From: Ahaetulla prasina | Lineage: Eukaryota; Chordata; Lepidosauria; Squamata; Colubridae | NCBI RefSeq assembly: GCF_028640845.1 | Contig: NC_080548.1 | Location: 9,542,314-9,606,313 of the forward strand | Direction: 5' to 3' | Length of the DNA stretch: 64,000 nt | In this document: positions 21,894 through 32,054 of the stretch, in pieces | Numbering within the stretch: the stretch's first letter is position 1 | Layout: each line of letters opens with the position of its first letter | The notes under the pieces: model-generated | The model's database searches: none | Told to the model about the DNA's origin: nothing | Seen by the model: the letters and a program-made list of their open reading frames with translations, nothing else | Position numbers and translations under genes: made by a program

Positions 21894-22384
21894 CATTGTG
21901 GGATTATGTTAAATTTATATTCTTATTTAAAAAGAGATCGATTGCTGACTTCTTTTCTTTCCTTTGCAAATCTCCCAGTAATTGTAACCAAATAGAAACC
22001 CCCAGGCTATATAGATGGTGAAACATAAATTAAGAAATCAAGAAAAGAATGGAATAAACCTGATACTGCAAAACACTCTTGGATAAAAAGATCTGCAGAA
22101 CATGATGGATTATGTTGCAAGTGTGATGAAGGGAAGGGAGAAAAATAAATATATTGCTTCTTAATGCAATTTTGGTGCTGAGGATCACACTCACAAAATG
22201 GCTGTTATAATGAGGGTGGCCAAGTCACCAAACATTCATTATCAGAAGGTGACTTCCTGAAGTTATTTGGTCTCAAGATGACAGCCTCGGTAAAAGGCTC
22301 TCTAGTACTTCTGATGTTTATTATTATTATTTTCTGTGACTCTCTGCAAATTTCATACTCGAGAGATGAGATTTTGATGGCTGT
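21894..22384. other. No recognised feature
   Basis: AT-rich non-coding sequence. Confidence 0.5.
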
Positions 22385-22591
22385 ATTCCTGTTATCCTTC
22401 TCATCTTCTCATCATTCTCATCTTTTCATTTTTTCTATTACCTTCTCCTATTGGAATCTTATTATTTATCATGTGCTGTTTGTATCTTATGATTTATGAT
22501 TGTATCTATGATTTATGATCTATGACAATACAGTTGTTTTTGGTACACTGAGAGCTTATGTACCCAAGACAAAGTCCTTGTGTGTCCAATC
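22385..22591 (+). mobile_element. AATAG-tailed LINE 3' UTR, diverged
   Basis: TATGATTTATGATTGTATC, GGTACACTGAGAGCTTATGT, CCTTGTGTGTCCAATCACA, then directly the pentamer array. Older or more altered than the other copies. Confidence 0.8.
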
Positions 22592-22740
22592 ACAGCTATT
22601 CTATTCTATTCTATTCTATTCTATTCTATTCTATTCTATTCTATTCTATTCTATTCTATTCTATTCTATTCTATTCTATTCTATTCTATTCTATTCTTCT
22701 ACCCTACCCTACCCTATCCTATCTTATCCTATCCCATTCT
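22592..22740 (+). repeat. (TTCTA)n array passing into TACCC/TATCC
   Basis: About 21 perfect TTCTA units (22592-22697), then CCTACCCTACCC and CTATCC variants to about 22740, the same order of variants as at 10930-11200. Confidence 0.97.
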
Positions 22741-23577
22741 AATTTCTTCTCCTGCTCCCAAGAATATTGTTTTCCTTCTGCATTTACTGTTATCTTTTTT
22801 CTATGATACGTATATTGTTTTTCAAGAAAAGGCCTGCAGTCACTCGCCACTTTGTTTTCTAAAAAAACCCACAAAGCCAAAGTGGGTTTCAGAGGCATCC
22901 TTGGGAATAAATTTGATGCTGGAGGCTGGTGTTTGCTTTGCAGGATGCCAGCTCCCCATTTAATTTCAGAGTTTTGGTTTTTTTTTAATTAAAAACATCT
23001 TTGGAAAAAAAAATAAAGTTAGATGGGACAGAGAGCCTTACGGGCTTGCAGAAACTCATAAATAGTTTAATAACCAGTATAAGGTTATTACATTCCCAAA
23101 GGATCTTAGAGCAAGAGTTTAAAAGTCCCCAAAAACAATAAAGGCAAGGTTTATTTTTCCTCTAACAACATCTGAAGAGCTCACCCATTTTAAAATGCAA
23201 TCTAATGGTATATTAGTTTTATTCTTCTAAAACCATACTAGCTAGGTTTGAATTGGTAAATAATAAGCAGGGTGATAATTCAAATTATATGTGCAATGCA
23301 TGTAAAAAAGAGACATTTCAGAACACTGTCAACACGTTGGAGCGTTCCACTAAACAGATTCCTCATAACAACACAGTTTTTTCTCTGCCTGGTTCTGTTA
23401 AAAGTTTCACATGCACCCCTTTTATTTTTCTCCACCCACCCATCCATTCATCCAGAAATTTTGGGTTCATTTGAACAAGATGCCATAGTTGGGGCACCTC
23501 TAATTCAATGTCTGTCTTGATCCATTTGCAAGATGCCTCTTACCTCTCAGGTTGTGAACAAATCAAATCTATGTTTG
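22741..23577. other. No recognised feature
   Basis: AT-rich non-coding sequence leading into the GAGCT satellite. Confidence 0.5.
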
Positions 23578-24188
23578 AATTGAATTGAATTGAATTGAAT
23601 TGAATTGAATTGAATTGAATTGGATATTTGAGGTTGAGATGAGCTGAGCTGAACCATTGAGTTGAGTTGAGTTGAGTTGAGTTGTTCAGCTGAGCTGAGC
23701 TGAGCTGAGCTGAGCTGAGCTGAGCTGAGCTGTTGAGTTGAGTTGAGTTGAGTTTGAGCTGAGCTGAGCTGAGCTGAGCTGAGCTGAGCTGAGCTGAGCT
23801 GAGCTGAGCTGTTGAGTTGAGTTGAGTTTGAGCTGAGCTGAGCTGAGCTGAGCTGAGCTGTTGAGTTGAGTTGAGTTTGAGCTGAGCTGAGCTGAGCTGA
23901 GCTGAGCTGAGCTGTTGAGTTGAGCTGAGCTGAATTGAGCTGAGTTATTGAGTTGAATTGTGTTCAACTGAGCTGAGCTGAGCTGAGCTGAGCTGAGCTG
24001 TTGAGTTGAGTTGAGTTTGAGCTGAGCTGAGCTGAGCTGAGCTGAGCTGAGCTGAGCTGTTGAGTTGAGCTGAGCTGAATTGAGCTGAGTTATTGAGTTG
24101 AATTGTGTTCAACTGAGCTGAGCTGAGCTGAACTGAGCTGTTGAGTTGAGTCGAGTTGTTGAGCTAAGCTGAGCTGAGCTGAGCTGAA
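23578..24188 (+). repeat. GAATT/GAGTT/GAGCT pentamer satellite
   Basis: A ~610-bp array of three related pentamers: GAATT first (23578-23620), then blocks of GAGCT separated by GTTGAGTTGAGTTGAGTTT spacers. A longer unit containing ATTGAGTTGAATTGTGTTCA recurs at an offset of about 146 bp (about 23913 and 24059), so there is higher-order structure. The minus strand gives a false SSAQLSSAQLSS frame. Confidence 0.97.
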
Positions 24189-24825
24189 CATGGGTCTGTT
24201 GTAAACACTAAGTTACCTAAATGGTGTTCCTAATATTCTGTTTCTGTAGATTTCACTAGCTTTTCATTTTCTTCATGACGCTACAGTCACGTCATCAAGA
24301 AATACTTTTGAATGACATCCATGACACGGGGAGTGGGCTGTCTGGTGTCAAAATCAGCAAGATGATAGACAGTGTCACAAAGCAAGCTCCATCCCTTTTA
24401 AACACTCCCTTTGCCAGTTTTAACCCATCCGTTTAGCTGCCACAGGACTCATGAATAAGTTGTTTGAACAGCCATTGACATAAAAAAAGGAAAGGACTTA
24501 AATCATTTATTTTTATTTACATATCATATTTACAGACCACCCATCTGCCTCATAGAGTGATAGCCGCAGCAACATCCTTGACTTTTTGTCAACTCTTTTT
24601 CCTCTTATGAACAACATGAAGGAGAGCAGCTTTTTTCAGGCTTAAGCTAAAAAATTCTATTTTAGTATTCAGAGTGTGCAGTCCTAGGAAGTAATACTTT
24701 GTGTAGAAGAATAAATCAATAAATGTTGTTGTACTGAATGGCTTTTTAGGAATATTTATTTTAGCTGCAAATTCAGCATTCCAGATTTCACTTAGTATGC
24801 TCGTGTAAGATGGAGGGATGGATAT
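24189..24825. other. No recognised feature
   Basis: Non-coding. An 84-codon minus-strand frame has no known motif. Confidence 0.5.
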
Positions 24826-25044
24826 GATTTTTAAATCATGCATAATAACTTCTAATAATTATGTAGAACAGGAGAGTCCAACTTTGACAACTTTAAGACC
24901 TGTGGACTTCAGCTCCCAGAATTCCCCAGGCATGACTGGCTGGGGAATTCTGGGGGTTACAGTCCACAGGTCTTAGAGTTGATAAGGTTGGACACTCCTG
25001 TTCTACATAATTATGAGAAGTTATTATGCATGATTTTAAAAACT
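24826..25044. repeat. ~215-bp palindrome built on a foldback element
   Basis: A foldback element (24869-25000, CAGGAGAGTCCAAC ... GTTGGACACTCCTG) whose outer flanks are also inverted: AAATCATGCATAATAACTTC and ATAATTATGTAGAA on the left mirror TTCTACATAATTATGAGAAG and TTATTATGCATGATTT on the right. Other copies of this element have direct 8-bp repeats as flanks; here the flank is ATGTAGAA against its inverse TTCTACAT. Confidence 0.9.
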
Positions 25045-25139
25045 CATTACCAATATTCAGGAAATGTGGCTTTGCCACCATTGTTGGTATCAAATATTGA
25101 CTATTTTTAAAAGAAAGTAGTTATGAAGGCATTAAAATG

Positions 25140-25315
25140 CTTTTAATAGGTTCTGACAATCAGCTGGGATCGTCAGAACCTTTTAAAAGCATTTTTTTAC
25201 AACCTCTTCGCCTGGAAAAAAAAAAGTTGGCCACGCCCACCCAGTCACATTACCCCTACACACACCAAGCCACGCCCACAGAACCGGTAGTAACAAATTT
25301 TACATTTCACCCCTG
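25140..25315. mobile_element. hAT-type element, left end lost
   Basis: TTTTAAAAGCATTTTTTTAC, GTTGGCCACGCCCACCCAGT, CAGAACCGGTAGTAACAAAT and the right end ACATTTCACCCCTG. It resembles part of 26899-27295 in reverse. Confidence 0.7.
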
Positions 25316-25732
25316 GTTAAATATACAATCTGAATTAAACATCCATGGCTTTGCAGATGCATGGATGAATGTGTTGAACAGGGCTGAGAGAACAACTTCT
25401 AACTTTTTCTGAGCCATTGAGGAAAGAAACATATGGGAGATGTCAGTGACTCAGCTACTGCTGGGCAGAGTAATTATCCTGCTTTCCCCCCCCCCCCCCT
25501 ATCAATTCTCCTTTGCCTGGATGAAAAGAGAATTTGCTTTAGAAAGGATTTCATAGCGGGAGAGAATTATGCTGATATTTTGCTGGCTGGAGTGTAGTAT
25601 TCTTGTATTTATTTAATAGTGAAGCTTCCACAACTCTGTGTTTGCGTGTGGCATGTGTGTGTGAGAGACAGGCAGACAGACAGACAGACCATAGAAAGGC
25701 AGACAGAGATTGCCCTGATTTTTTTTTAACTC
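25316..25732. other. Mostly unrecognised; C-run and short (CAGA)n
   Basis: A run of 13 C near 25487-25499 and CAGA repeats at 25668-25688. No gene signal. Confidence 0.5.
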
Positions 25733-26495
25733 CAGATAATCCTCAATTTAGGGGACACGGTGGCTCAGGGGCTAGGACGTTGAGCTTGTCGATCGAAAGG
25801 TCAGCAGCTCCGTGGTTCGAATCCCTAGTGCTGCCGTGTAATGGGGTGAGTTCCCGTTACTTGTCCCAGCTTCTGCCAACCTAGCAGTTTCAAAAGCACC
25901 TAAAAAATGCAAGTAGAAAAAATGGTGACCACCTTTGGTGGGAAGGTAACAGCGTTCCGTGCGCCTTTGGTGTTGAGTCATGCCGGCCTCATGACCACAG
26001 AGACATCTTTGGACAGCGCTGGCTCTTCGGCTTTGAAACGGAGATGAGCACTGCCTCCTAGAGTCGGCAACGACTAGCACGTATGAGCGAGGGGAACTTT
26101 TACCTTTTTAATCCTCAATTTATGACAACTGGGACCAAACTTCCAATTGCTAAGCAAGGTGATTGTTAAGTGACTTCTGCCTGATTGCATGATCTTTTTT
26201 TTGTCCCATTTGTTAAGCGAATGATTGCAGTTGTTAAGTGAGTCACATGGTCGTTAAGCAAATCTGGTGTCCCCCATTAACTCTGTCAGAAGCCGGCTGG
26301 GAAAATTGCAAACAACCTTCACATAACCCTGGAACACCGCAACCATCATAAATACGTGCTGGTTGCCGAGTGCTGGACTTTGGATCATGTGACTATGGGG
26401 ATGTGGAGATGTCTTAAGTGTGAGGACCGGTTGTAAATTATTGTTGTGACTTTGAACTACTGCTAAACAAGTGGTTGTAAGTCGAGGACTACCTG
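25733..26495 (+). mobile_element. TA-type MITE split by a Sauria SINE
   Basis: The left end CAGATAATCCTCAATTTA is separated from the rest (TATGACAACTGGGACCAAAC ... GTAAGTCGAGGACTACCTG, then TA) by a SINE at 25751-26108. The SINE is therefore younger than the MITE. Confidence 0.88.
25751..26108 (+). mobile_element. Sauria SINE, full length, in a MITE
   Basis: Starts GGGGACACGGTGGCTCAGGG (A-box region), B-box-like GGTTCGAATCC, TTGTCCCAGCTTCTGCCAAC, GACAGCGCTGGCTCTTCGGC and a TTTTACCTTTTT tail. Perfect 14-bp TSD TAATCCTCAATTTA (25737-25750, 26109-26122). Confidence 0.95.
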
Positions 26496-26747
26496 TATAT
26501 TTACAAGACTTTATGCATAGACGTGTTCACTTCTATGAGTCTGTCTGCAGTGACCTAGCATAATCCCTGATTAACTTAAAAATATGAAACAAATAATAAA
26601 CTATAATAAAATTTCAATAAATTAAGAAATATTCAGTAACTCATAGTTAAACATTGGGAAGAGAATTATTAACTGTAATGCAAGCCTGTCGCACTGGCTT
26701 GAATTTCACTATTTGCTTTTTTACACACTTTGCGCTTTTTCCAAAAA

Positions 26748-26825
26748 TGTTGAGACTAACTAAGAGCAACTAAGATGATTAAAGGCCTGGAGAGTAAAAC
26801 ATATCAAGAACGGTTGCAGGATTTG
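26748..26825 (+). mobile_element. CR1 fragment, left part of a nested stack
   Basis: TGTTGAGACTAACTAAGAGC ... GATTAAAGGCCTGGAGAG, AACGGTTGCAGGATTTGA. The CR1 appears to resume at 29026 (AAAAAGGACTGG, GATATGATAGCATTATTCC), about 2.2 kb away. Confidence 0.85.
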
Positions 26826-27385
26826 AGTGCACCTATGGCATTGAGTCATGCTTCCCACATGACCATGGAGATGTCTTTGGACAGCACTGGCTCTTCGGCA
26901 GTGGTGAAATGTAAAATTTGTTACTACCGGTTCTGTGGTCGTGGCTTGGTGGGGGGGTAATGTGACTGGGTGGGTGTGGCCAACTTTTTTTTTACTTTTA
27001 AAAGCATTTTTTCTACAACCTTTTCCACTGAAGAGGTTGTAGAAAAAATGCTTTTAAAAGGGTCCTTTGACGATCCCAGCTGAGCCGCGCAATCATCAGA
27101 GGCTCTTTTTTTACTTTTAAAAGCATTTTTTTGGCCGAAGAAAAAATGTTTTTAAAAGAAAAAACTCTGATGGTCGCGCAGCTCAGCTGGGCATGTGGGG
27201 GGTGGGGGGCAGGGATTTTTGCTATCACTTCTCTGAACCACCAACCACCAACCGGATCAGGCAATCCGGTCCAAACCGGGAGCATTTCACCCCTGCTGTT
27301 TGGCTTTGAAACGGAGATGAGCACCACCCTCTAGAGTCAGAAACGACTGACACATATGTGTGGGGGGAACCTTTACCTTTACCTT
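26826..27385 (+). mobile_element. Sauria SINE 3' part, split by a hAT
   Basis: GCATTGAGTCATGCTTCCCA, GACAGCACTGGCTCTTCGG up to 26898, resumes TTTGGCTTTGAAACGGAGAT (27300) to CCTTTACCTTTACCTT. It lies between the two CR1 pieces and lacks the tRNA head. Confidence 0.9.
26899..27295. mobile_element. hAT-type element (397 bp) inside the Sauria SINE
   Basis: Termini CAGTGGTGAAATGTAAAAT and AGCATTTCACCCCTG. Flanks CTCTTCGG and CTGTTTGG (6 of 8). The interior holds hairpins around GCATTTTTTCTACAACC / GGTTGTAGAAAAAATGC and GCTTTTAAAA. Confidence 0.85.
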
Positions 27386-27539
27386 CAGTCTAGCACAGTG
27401 GTAGTCAACCTGGTCCCTACCTCCCACTAGTGGGCGTTCCAGTTTTCATGGTGGGCAGTAGGGGTTTTGCCCAATACTGAAGCACTTTCCTTTTTTTTAT
27501 TTAATTTACTTTTTTAAAAAATTTCATAGCATTATTTAA

Positions 27540-27770
27540 AAATATTTTATTTATTTATTTTTATTTATTTTATTTGTCACAACAGTATATATAAGCATAA
27601 GCATGAAATAACTATATGATGTATAAGCATATATATAAGCATAAGTATGTAATAACCATACGAAATTGGATAAATCAAAGGGAACATTAGGACAGGAACG
27701 GTAGGCACGCTGGTGCTTTTATACACGCCCCTTACAGACCTCTTAGGAATGCGGTGAAGTCAATAGTAGA
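27540..27770. mobile_element. Interspersed repeat, second copy
   Basis: Same block as 10670-10868: ATTTATTTTATTTGTCACAA edge, AGCATATATATAAGCATAAG, GGACAGGAACGGTAGGCACG. Probably a reversed LINE 3' end. Confidence 0.6.
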
Positions 27771-27895
27771 TAGTTTTTGGTTAAAGCTTTGGGGATTTGG
27801 GGAAGAGACCACAGGCATAAAATTACCTGTGACAATTTAAATTTCTGAAAATATACTATTTGTATCGCCCATGAATAAGTTTAGTTCACGTTATG

Positions 27896-28737
27896 TTGTT
27901 GTTATTGTTAGTTGTAAAGTCATGTCCGACCCATCATGACCCCATGGACAACGTTCCTCCAGGCCTTCCTGTCCTCTACCATCCTTTGGAGTCCATTTAA
28001 ATTCATGCCTACTGCTTCAGTGACTCCATCCAGCCACCTCGTTCTCTGTCATCTCCTTCTTCTTTTGCCCTCAATCTTTCCCAGCATTAGGCTCTTCTCC
28101 AGTGAGTCCTTCTTTCTCATTAGATGGCCAAAGTATTTGAGTTTCATCTTCAGGATCTGGCCTTCTAAAGAGCAGTCAGGTTGATCTCCTCTAGGACTGA
28201 CTTGTTTGTTCGCCTTGCAGTCCAAGGGACTCGCAGGAGTCTTCTCCAGCACCAGAGTTCAAAGGCCTTGATTCTTTGGTGCTCAGCCTTTCTTATGGTC
28301 CAACCTTCACAGCCATACATTGCAACTGGGAAAACCATAGCTTTGACTATACGCACTTTTGTTGGCAGGGTGATGTCTCTGCTTTTTAGTACACTGTCTA
28401 GATTTGCCATAGCTTTCTTCCCCAGGAGCAAGCATCTTTTAATTTCTTGGCTGCAGTCCCCATCTGCGGTGATCTTGGAGCCCAGGAAAATAAAATCTGT
28501 CACTACCTCCATTTCTTCCCCATCTATCTGCCAGGAATTGAAAGGGCCGGATGCCGTGATTTTAGTTTTCTTAATGTTGAATTTCAAGCCAACTTTTGCA
28601 CTCTCCTCCTTCACCCGCATCAAGAGACTCTTTAGTTCCTCTTCGCTTTCTGCCATTAGAGTGGTATCATCTGCATATCTGAGGTTGTTGATATTTATTC
28701 CGGCAATCTTAATTCCAATTTTTGATTCATCTAGTTA
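27896..28737 (-). pseudogene. Bov-B (RTE) LINE 3' fragment, minus strand
   Basis: The reverse-strand frame (28656 down to about 28165) carries MAESEEELKSLLMRVKEESA, FIFLGSKITADGDCS, PVAMYGCEGWTIRKAEHQRI and ELWCWRRLLRVPWTARR, the C-terminal RT region of Bov-B. Further down a second frame has MKLKYFGHLMRKKDSLEKSL. A frameshift separates them. A 9-bp TSD CACGTTATG flanks it (27887-27895, 28738-28746). Bov-B is known for horizontal transfer between squamates and ruminants. Confidence 0.95.
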
Positions 28738-29025
28738 CACGTTATGTAAGTGAAACTAAATGGCGCTATAGTGCGACCGCAAACAAAAGAGCCTCATCCC
28801 AGAATAGTTCACGCATCTCCCCCCATACCACCCAGCTGTAACAGACAAGCAGAGCTGGTAGCTGTCACCCCCCCCAACCCTATCCATGATGCACGAGAGG
28901 CATGCGCAGGCAACAATACATGGCGCATTACTGTGGAACCAGTGGGTGGTTAGAAAATTTTACTACTAACAGAGATACAAAAGCGGGTGGTAGGTATAAA
29001 AAGGTTGACTACCCCTGGTCTAGAG

Positions 29026-29370
29026 GAAAAAAAGGACTGGGGGGGGATATGATAGCATTATTCCAGTACTGGAGAGGTTTCCACAAAGTGGAGGTGGTCA
29101 ATTTATTTTCCAAAGCACCAGAGGGCAGGACAAGAAACAACAAACGGAAGCTAATAAAGGAGAGAAGCAACCTGGAATTGAGGAGAAACTTCCTAACAAA
29201 ACAATTAACCAGCGGAACAGCTTGCCTTCAGACATTGTGGGTGCTTCATCACTGGAGCTTTTTAAGAAGAAACTGGACAGTCACTTGTCTGGCATGGTAT
29301 AGGATCTCCTGCTTGAGCAGGAGGCTGGACTAGAAGACCTCCAAGGTCCCTTCCAGCTCTATTCTGATTC
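29026..29370 (+). mobile_element. CR1 3' end, right part of the nested stack
   Basis: GGGGATATGATAGCATTATT, AGGAGAGAAGCAACCTGGAA, TTAAGAAGAAACTGGACAG and CTCCAAGGTCCCTTCCAGCT. Continues the CR1 at 26748-26825. Confidence 0.9.
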
Positions 29371-29664
29371 TGATTCACTGCTGTGTCAGGTAAAATCCAT
29401 TTCCATTTTCTTTTCAGCTTGGCATCCCAAACAAAACACATTTGAACTCAACATAGGGGAAAGACTAAGAAAAGACGCTGATTCTAAGTTTTTACAATTT
29501 TTCTATCCTGATGTTTTACAGTAGGTTTCTTTAGTTTTGACTATAAAGTGACAAAAAAAAATATGCTGTTAGAAAAGAGAAAAGAGAAGATTATTTACAG
29601 GTTCTGTACAAAAGTTTTCTCATTTTGTTCTATTTTTTTGTTGTTGCTGCTGCTGTTCCTTACT

Positions 29665-29932
29665 CTGAGCCTCTGGTGGCTCAGCAGACTAAGTCTGTCT
29701 GTTATTAACACAGCTGCTTGCAATTACTGCAAGTTCAAGCCCCACCAGCCCCAAGGTTGACTCAGCCTTCCATCCTGTATAAGGTAGGTAAAATGAGGAC
29801 CCAGATTGTTGGGGGCAATACGTTGATTTTGTATATAATATACAAATGGATGAAGACTATTGCTTAACACAGTGTAAGCCGCCCTGAGTCTTCGGAGAAG
29901 GGCGGGATATAAATTCAAATTAAAAAAAAAAC
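29665..29932 (+). mobile_element. tRNA-derived-like SINE with L2-like 3' end
   Basis: GAGCCTCTGGTGGCTCAGCA head, B-box-like GTTCAAGCCCC, core AGGTTGACTCAGCCTTCCAT, 3' end GTAAGCCGCCCTGAGTCTTC GGAGAAGGGCGGGATATAAA and a poly(A) tail. Same family as 236-500. Confidence 0.85.
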
Positions 29933-30675
29933 CTCAGCCTTCCCCTTTTTACCTTTGTTCTACTACTACTTGGCTTATAATACAATCTGCTTCTAACCGC
30001 ACCGGCATTTTTTAAAAATACTTCTTCCATTTGAAACTTACGTGCCAGCTTGCAGGTGTTTTAAACATTTTTTCCTCTTTCACTGCAAGTGCCTACATGC
30101 CTAAGCTGGGCAGCTGGCAGGCAGATCACTACAGAGGGAGGAAAAAAATGAGATATTGATGGTTTCACTTAGCATTTTTTTTTCCTAATTCAGGGCAGTT
30201 CATCCTTATACAGATTGCGGGGAGAGGAGGGAACTAAAGCAATGCCTTGCCTCACAATCGGATGCTCTGATTATGGGGTAAACCCAGCAGGGCTTCACAG
30301 CCTTTTTGAGACATAAGTGTCAGGGACCCCCTCCCCCAACCTGGCTTAATGTAGAGTTGCTTTGAAATGTGAAGACGTTCCATAATTACCTATGAATTAA
30401 TGAGAGAAAAAGAATGGCGCTTATGAGCAGAATCCATCCAGGCCCTTTTGGCTATGCCACGGCAGATTTCAATTGGGCAGAAGTCCTGTGAAATAGTCAT
30501 CTGGTTTAATGTGCTGGTGGTTTAATATCTGTTTTTGCTACTCTTTGGTCTCTATATTATGCTTTGGTCTCTATAATATGCTGATTCCCACCCATGTAGC
30601 TTGGGAGACCAGTATATAAGGGAGATAAAAAAAGGATGGTACTCACTGAATGTGTTAAGAACATAAGATCAGATT
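29933..30675. other. No recognised feature
   Basis: Non-coding. A purine-rich stretch lies near 30140-30150. Confidence 0.5.
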
Positions 30676-30687
30676 GTCTTTCACGAT

Positions 30688-30751
<64 letters not shown>

Positions 30752-30752
30752 T
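30676..30752 (-). repeat. (ATTT)n, the tail of the L2 copy
   Basis: About 18 TTTA units abutting the L2 3' end. In the LINE orientation this is a (TAAA)n tail. Confidence 0.95.
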
Positions 30753-31385
30753 CACATTTATATACCGCCCTATCTCCCAGGGGACTCAGGGCGGTTTACA
30801 GCCTAATAAAAACATGCATATAAATACAGAATAAAACACCAATTTAAAAAACTTATTAAATAAGGCTGAATGTTAAAAATTGCAATAAAAATAATAAAAC
30901 CCCATTAAAACCAAATTAAAATTTAAAATTCTAGTCCAGTCCTGCGCAAATAAATAGATGTGTCTTAAGCTCGCGGCGAAAGGTTCGAAGGTCGGAAAGT
31001 TGACGAAGACCTGGGGGAAGCTCGTTCCAGAAGGTGGGGGCCCCCACAGAGAAGGCCCTTCCCCTGGGCATCGCCAGTCGGCACTGCCTGGCTGACGGCA
31101 CCCTAAGGAGTCCCTCCCTGTGAGAGCGCACGGGTCGGTGGGAGGCATTCGGTGGCAGCAGACGGTCCCGTAGATTGGTCCCATTCCCTATGCCATGGAG
31201 CGTTTTGAAGATAGTTACCAAAACCTTGAAGCACACTCGAAAGGCCACAGGTAGCCAGTGCAGTCTGCGCCGGAGAGGTGTCACATGGGAGCCACAAGGG
31301 GCTCCCTCTATCACCCGCGCAGCCGCATTCTGGACTAACTGGAGCCTCCGGGTGCTCTTCAAGGGGAGCCCCATGTAGAGAATTT
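30753..31385 (-). pseudogene. L2 LINE 3' fragment, minus strand
   Basis: The reverse frame (about 31390-30931) reads RRLQLVQNAAARVIEGAP, TPLRRRLHWLPVAFRVCFK, GRAFSVGAPTFWNELPPGL and DLRTFRRELKTHLF, the C-terminus of L2-clade reverse transcriptase. About 150 codons are open, so this copy is less decayed than its neighbours. The 3' UTR has ATATACCGCCCTATCTCCCA (+ strand). Confidence 0.92.
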
Positions 31386-31390
31386 GGCTT

Positions 31391-32046
31391 TCTCTTTGGT
31401 CCACACTCCCTACCTTCACTTCCAAAACACCTGGAGGAAAGTTTTAATTGGAGTACCGGACAGGATCATATTAAACCAGGTCTTGAAACCTTGTAAGGTG
31501 TTTTTTCCCCCCAGTAAGTTACTAAGTAATTGTAAGGTCTTCAGACTTTGTAAGTCTGGGCTCTTTAGAGCTTCATAAGTGAAACCATTTGAGCTGTTTA
31601 ATCAAACCAGCCAGTCACTTGGATTATATATTCACTTGCCTGCTCTTTATCCTACTTTTGGTAACTGTTGGCTTAGGCTACCGTGGACAACCAATCTCGA
31701 TGAAAATTTTGGGCACTTTAGAAATATGAAATATAAATTAATAAAATATATTGTATTTTCTATGGCCGTAGAAATTAAGACCGTTACTTAGCTTTTGTTT
31801 AACTGTAGGGGCAAATGTCCTCACTAAGAAAAAAAGGCTGGAGGTCCTCAAAGTAACTTGTCCTTCTGCTAGCATCAGTACTCTTAACTGGAGTTTCCAT
31901 GATTCCTGCTTTCCCTGCCCTGGATACAATCGTCGGCAATGCTGTAACATTTTCTTGGAGGCCTCATCAATTAGCCACTTGGTCCCATTCCAAAACATCA
32001 TGACAAGTGCCTTTAAATACCCAGCTTCCCACCCCATAATATGATG
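31391..32046. other. No recognised feature
   Basis: Non-coding. A 109-codon minus-strand frame (31738-32067) is without motifs. Confidence 0.5.
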
Positions 32047-32054
32047 CCCTAGAA

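Larger units (their letters stand above)
27396..29017. mobile_element. hAT-type element carrying a LINE end and Bov-B
   Basis: Left end CAGTGGTAGTCAACCTGGTC, right end AAGGTTGACTACCCCTG. Flanks GTCTAGCA and GTCTAGAG (6 of 8), at a CR1 TGTCTAG motif. The inner ~1.1 kb is secondary insertion (27540-27770 and 27896-28737); without these the element is about 550 bp. Different family from the ACCGGTT elements. Confidence 0.85.

Noticed and set aside
23686..23967. 93-codon SSAQLSSAQL repeat protein
   Set aside because: Translation of the GAGCT pentamer satellite.
23578..24188. Immunoglobulin switch region
   Set aside because: The GAGCT repeats are suggestive, but no constant-region exons or immunoglobulin sequences are nearby.
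28181..28753. 190-codon + strand ORF
   Set aside because: Opposite strand of the Bov-B reverse-transcriptase relic, whose minus-strand frame has clear motifs.
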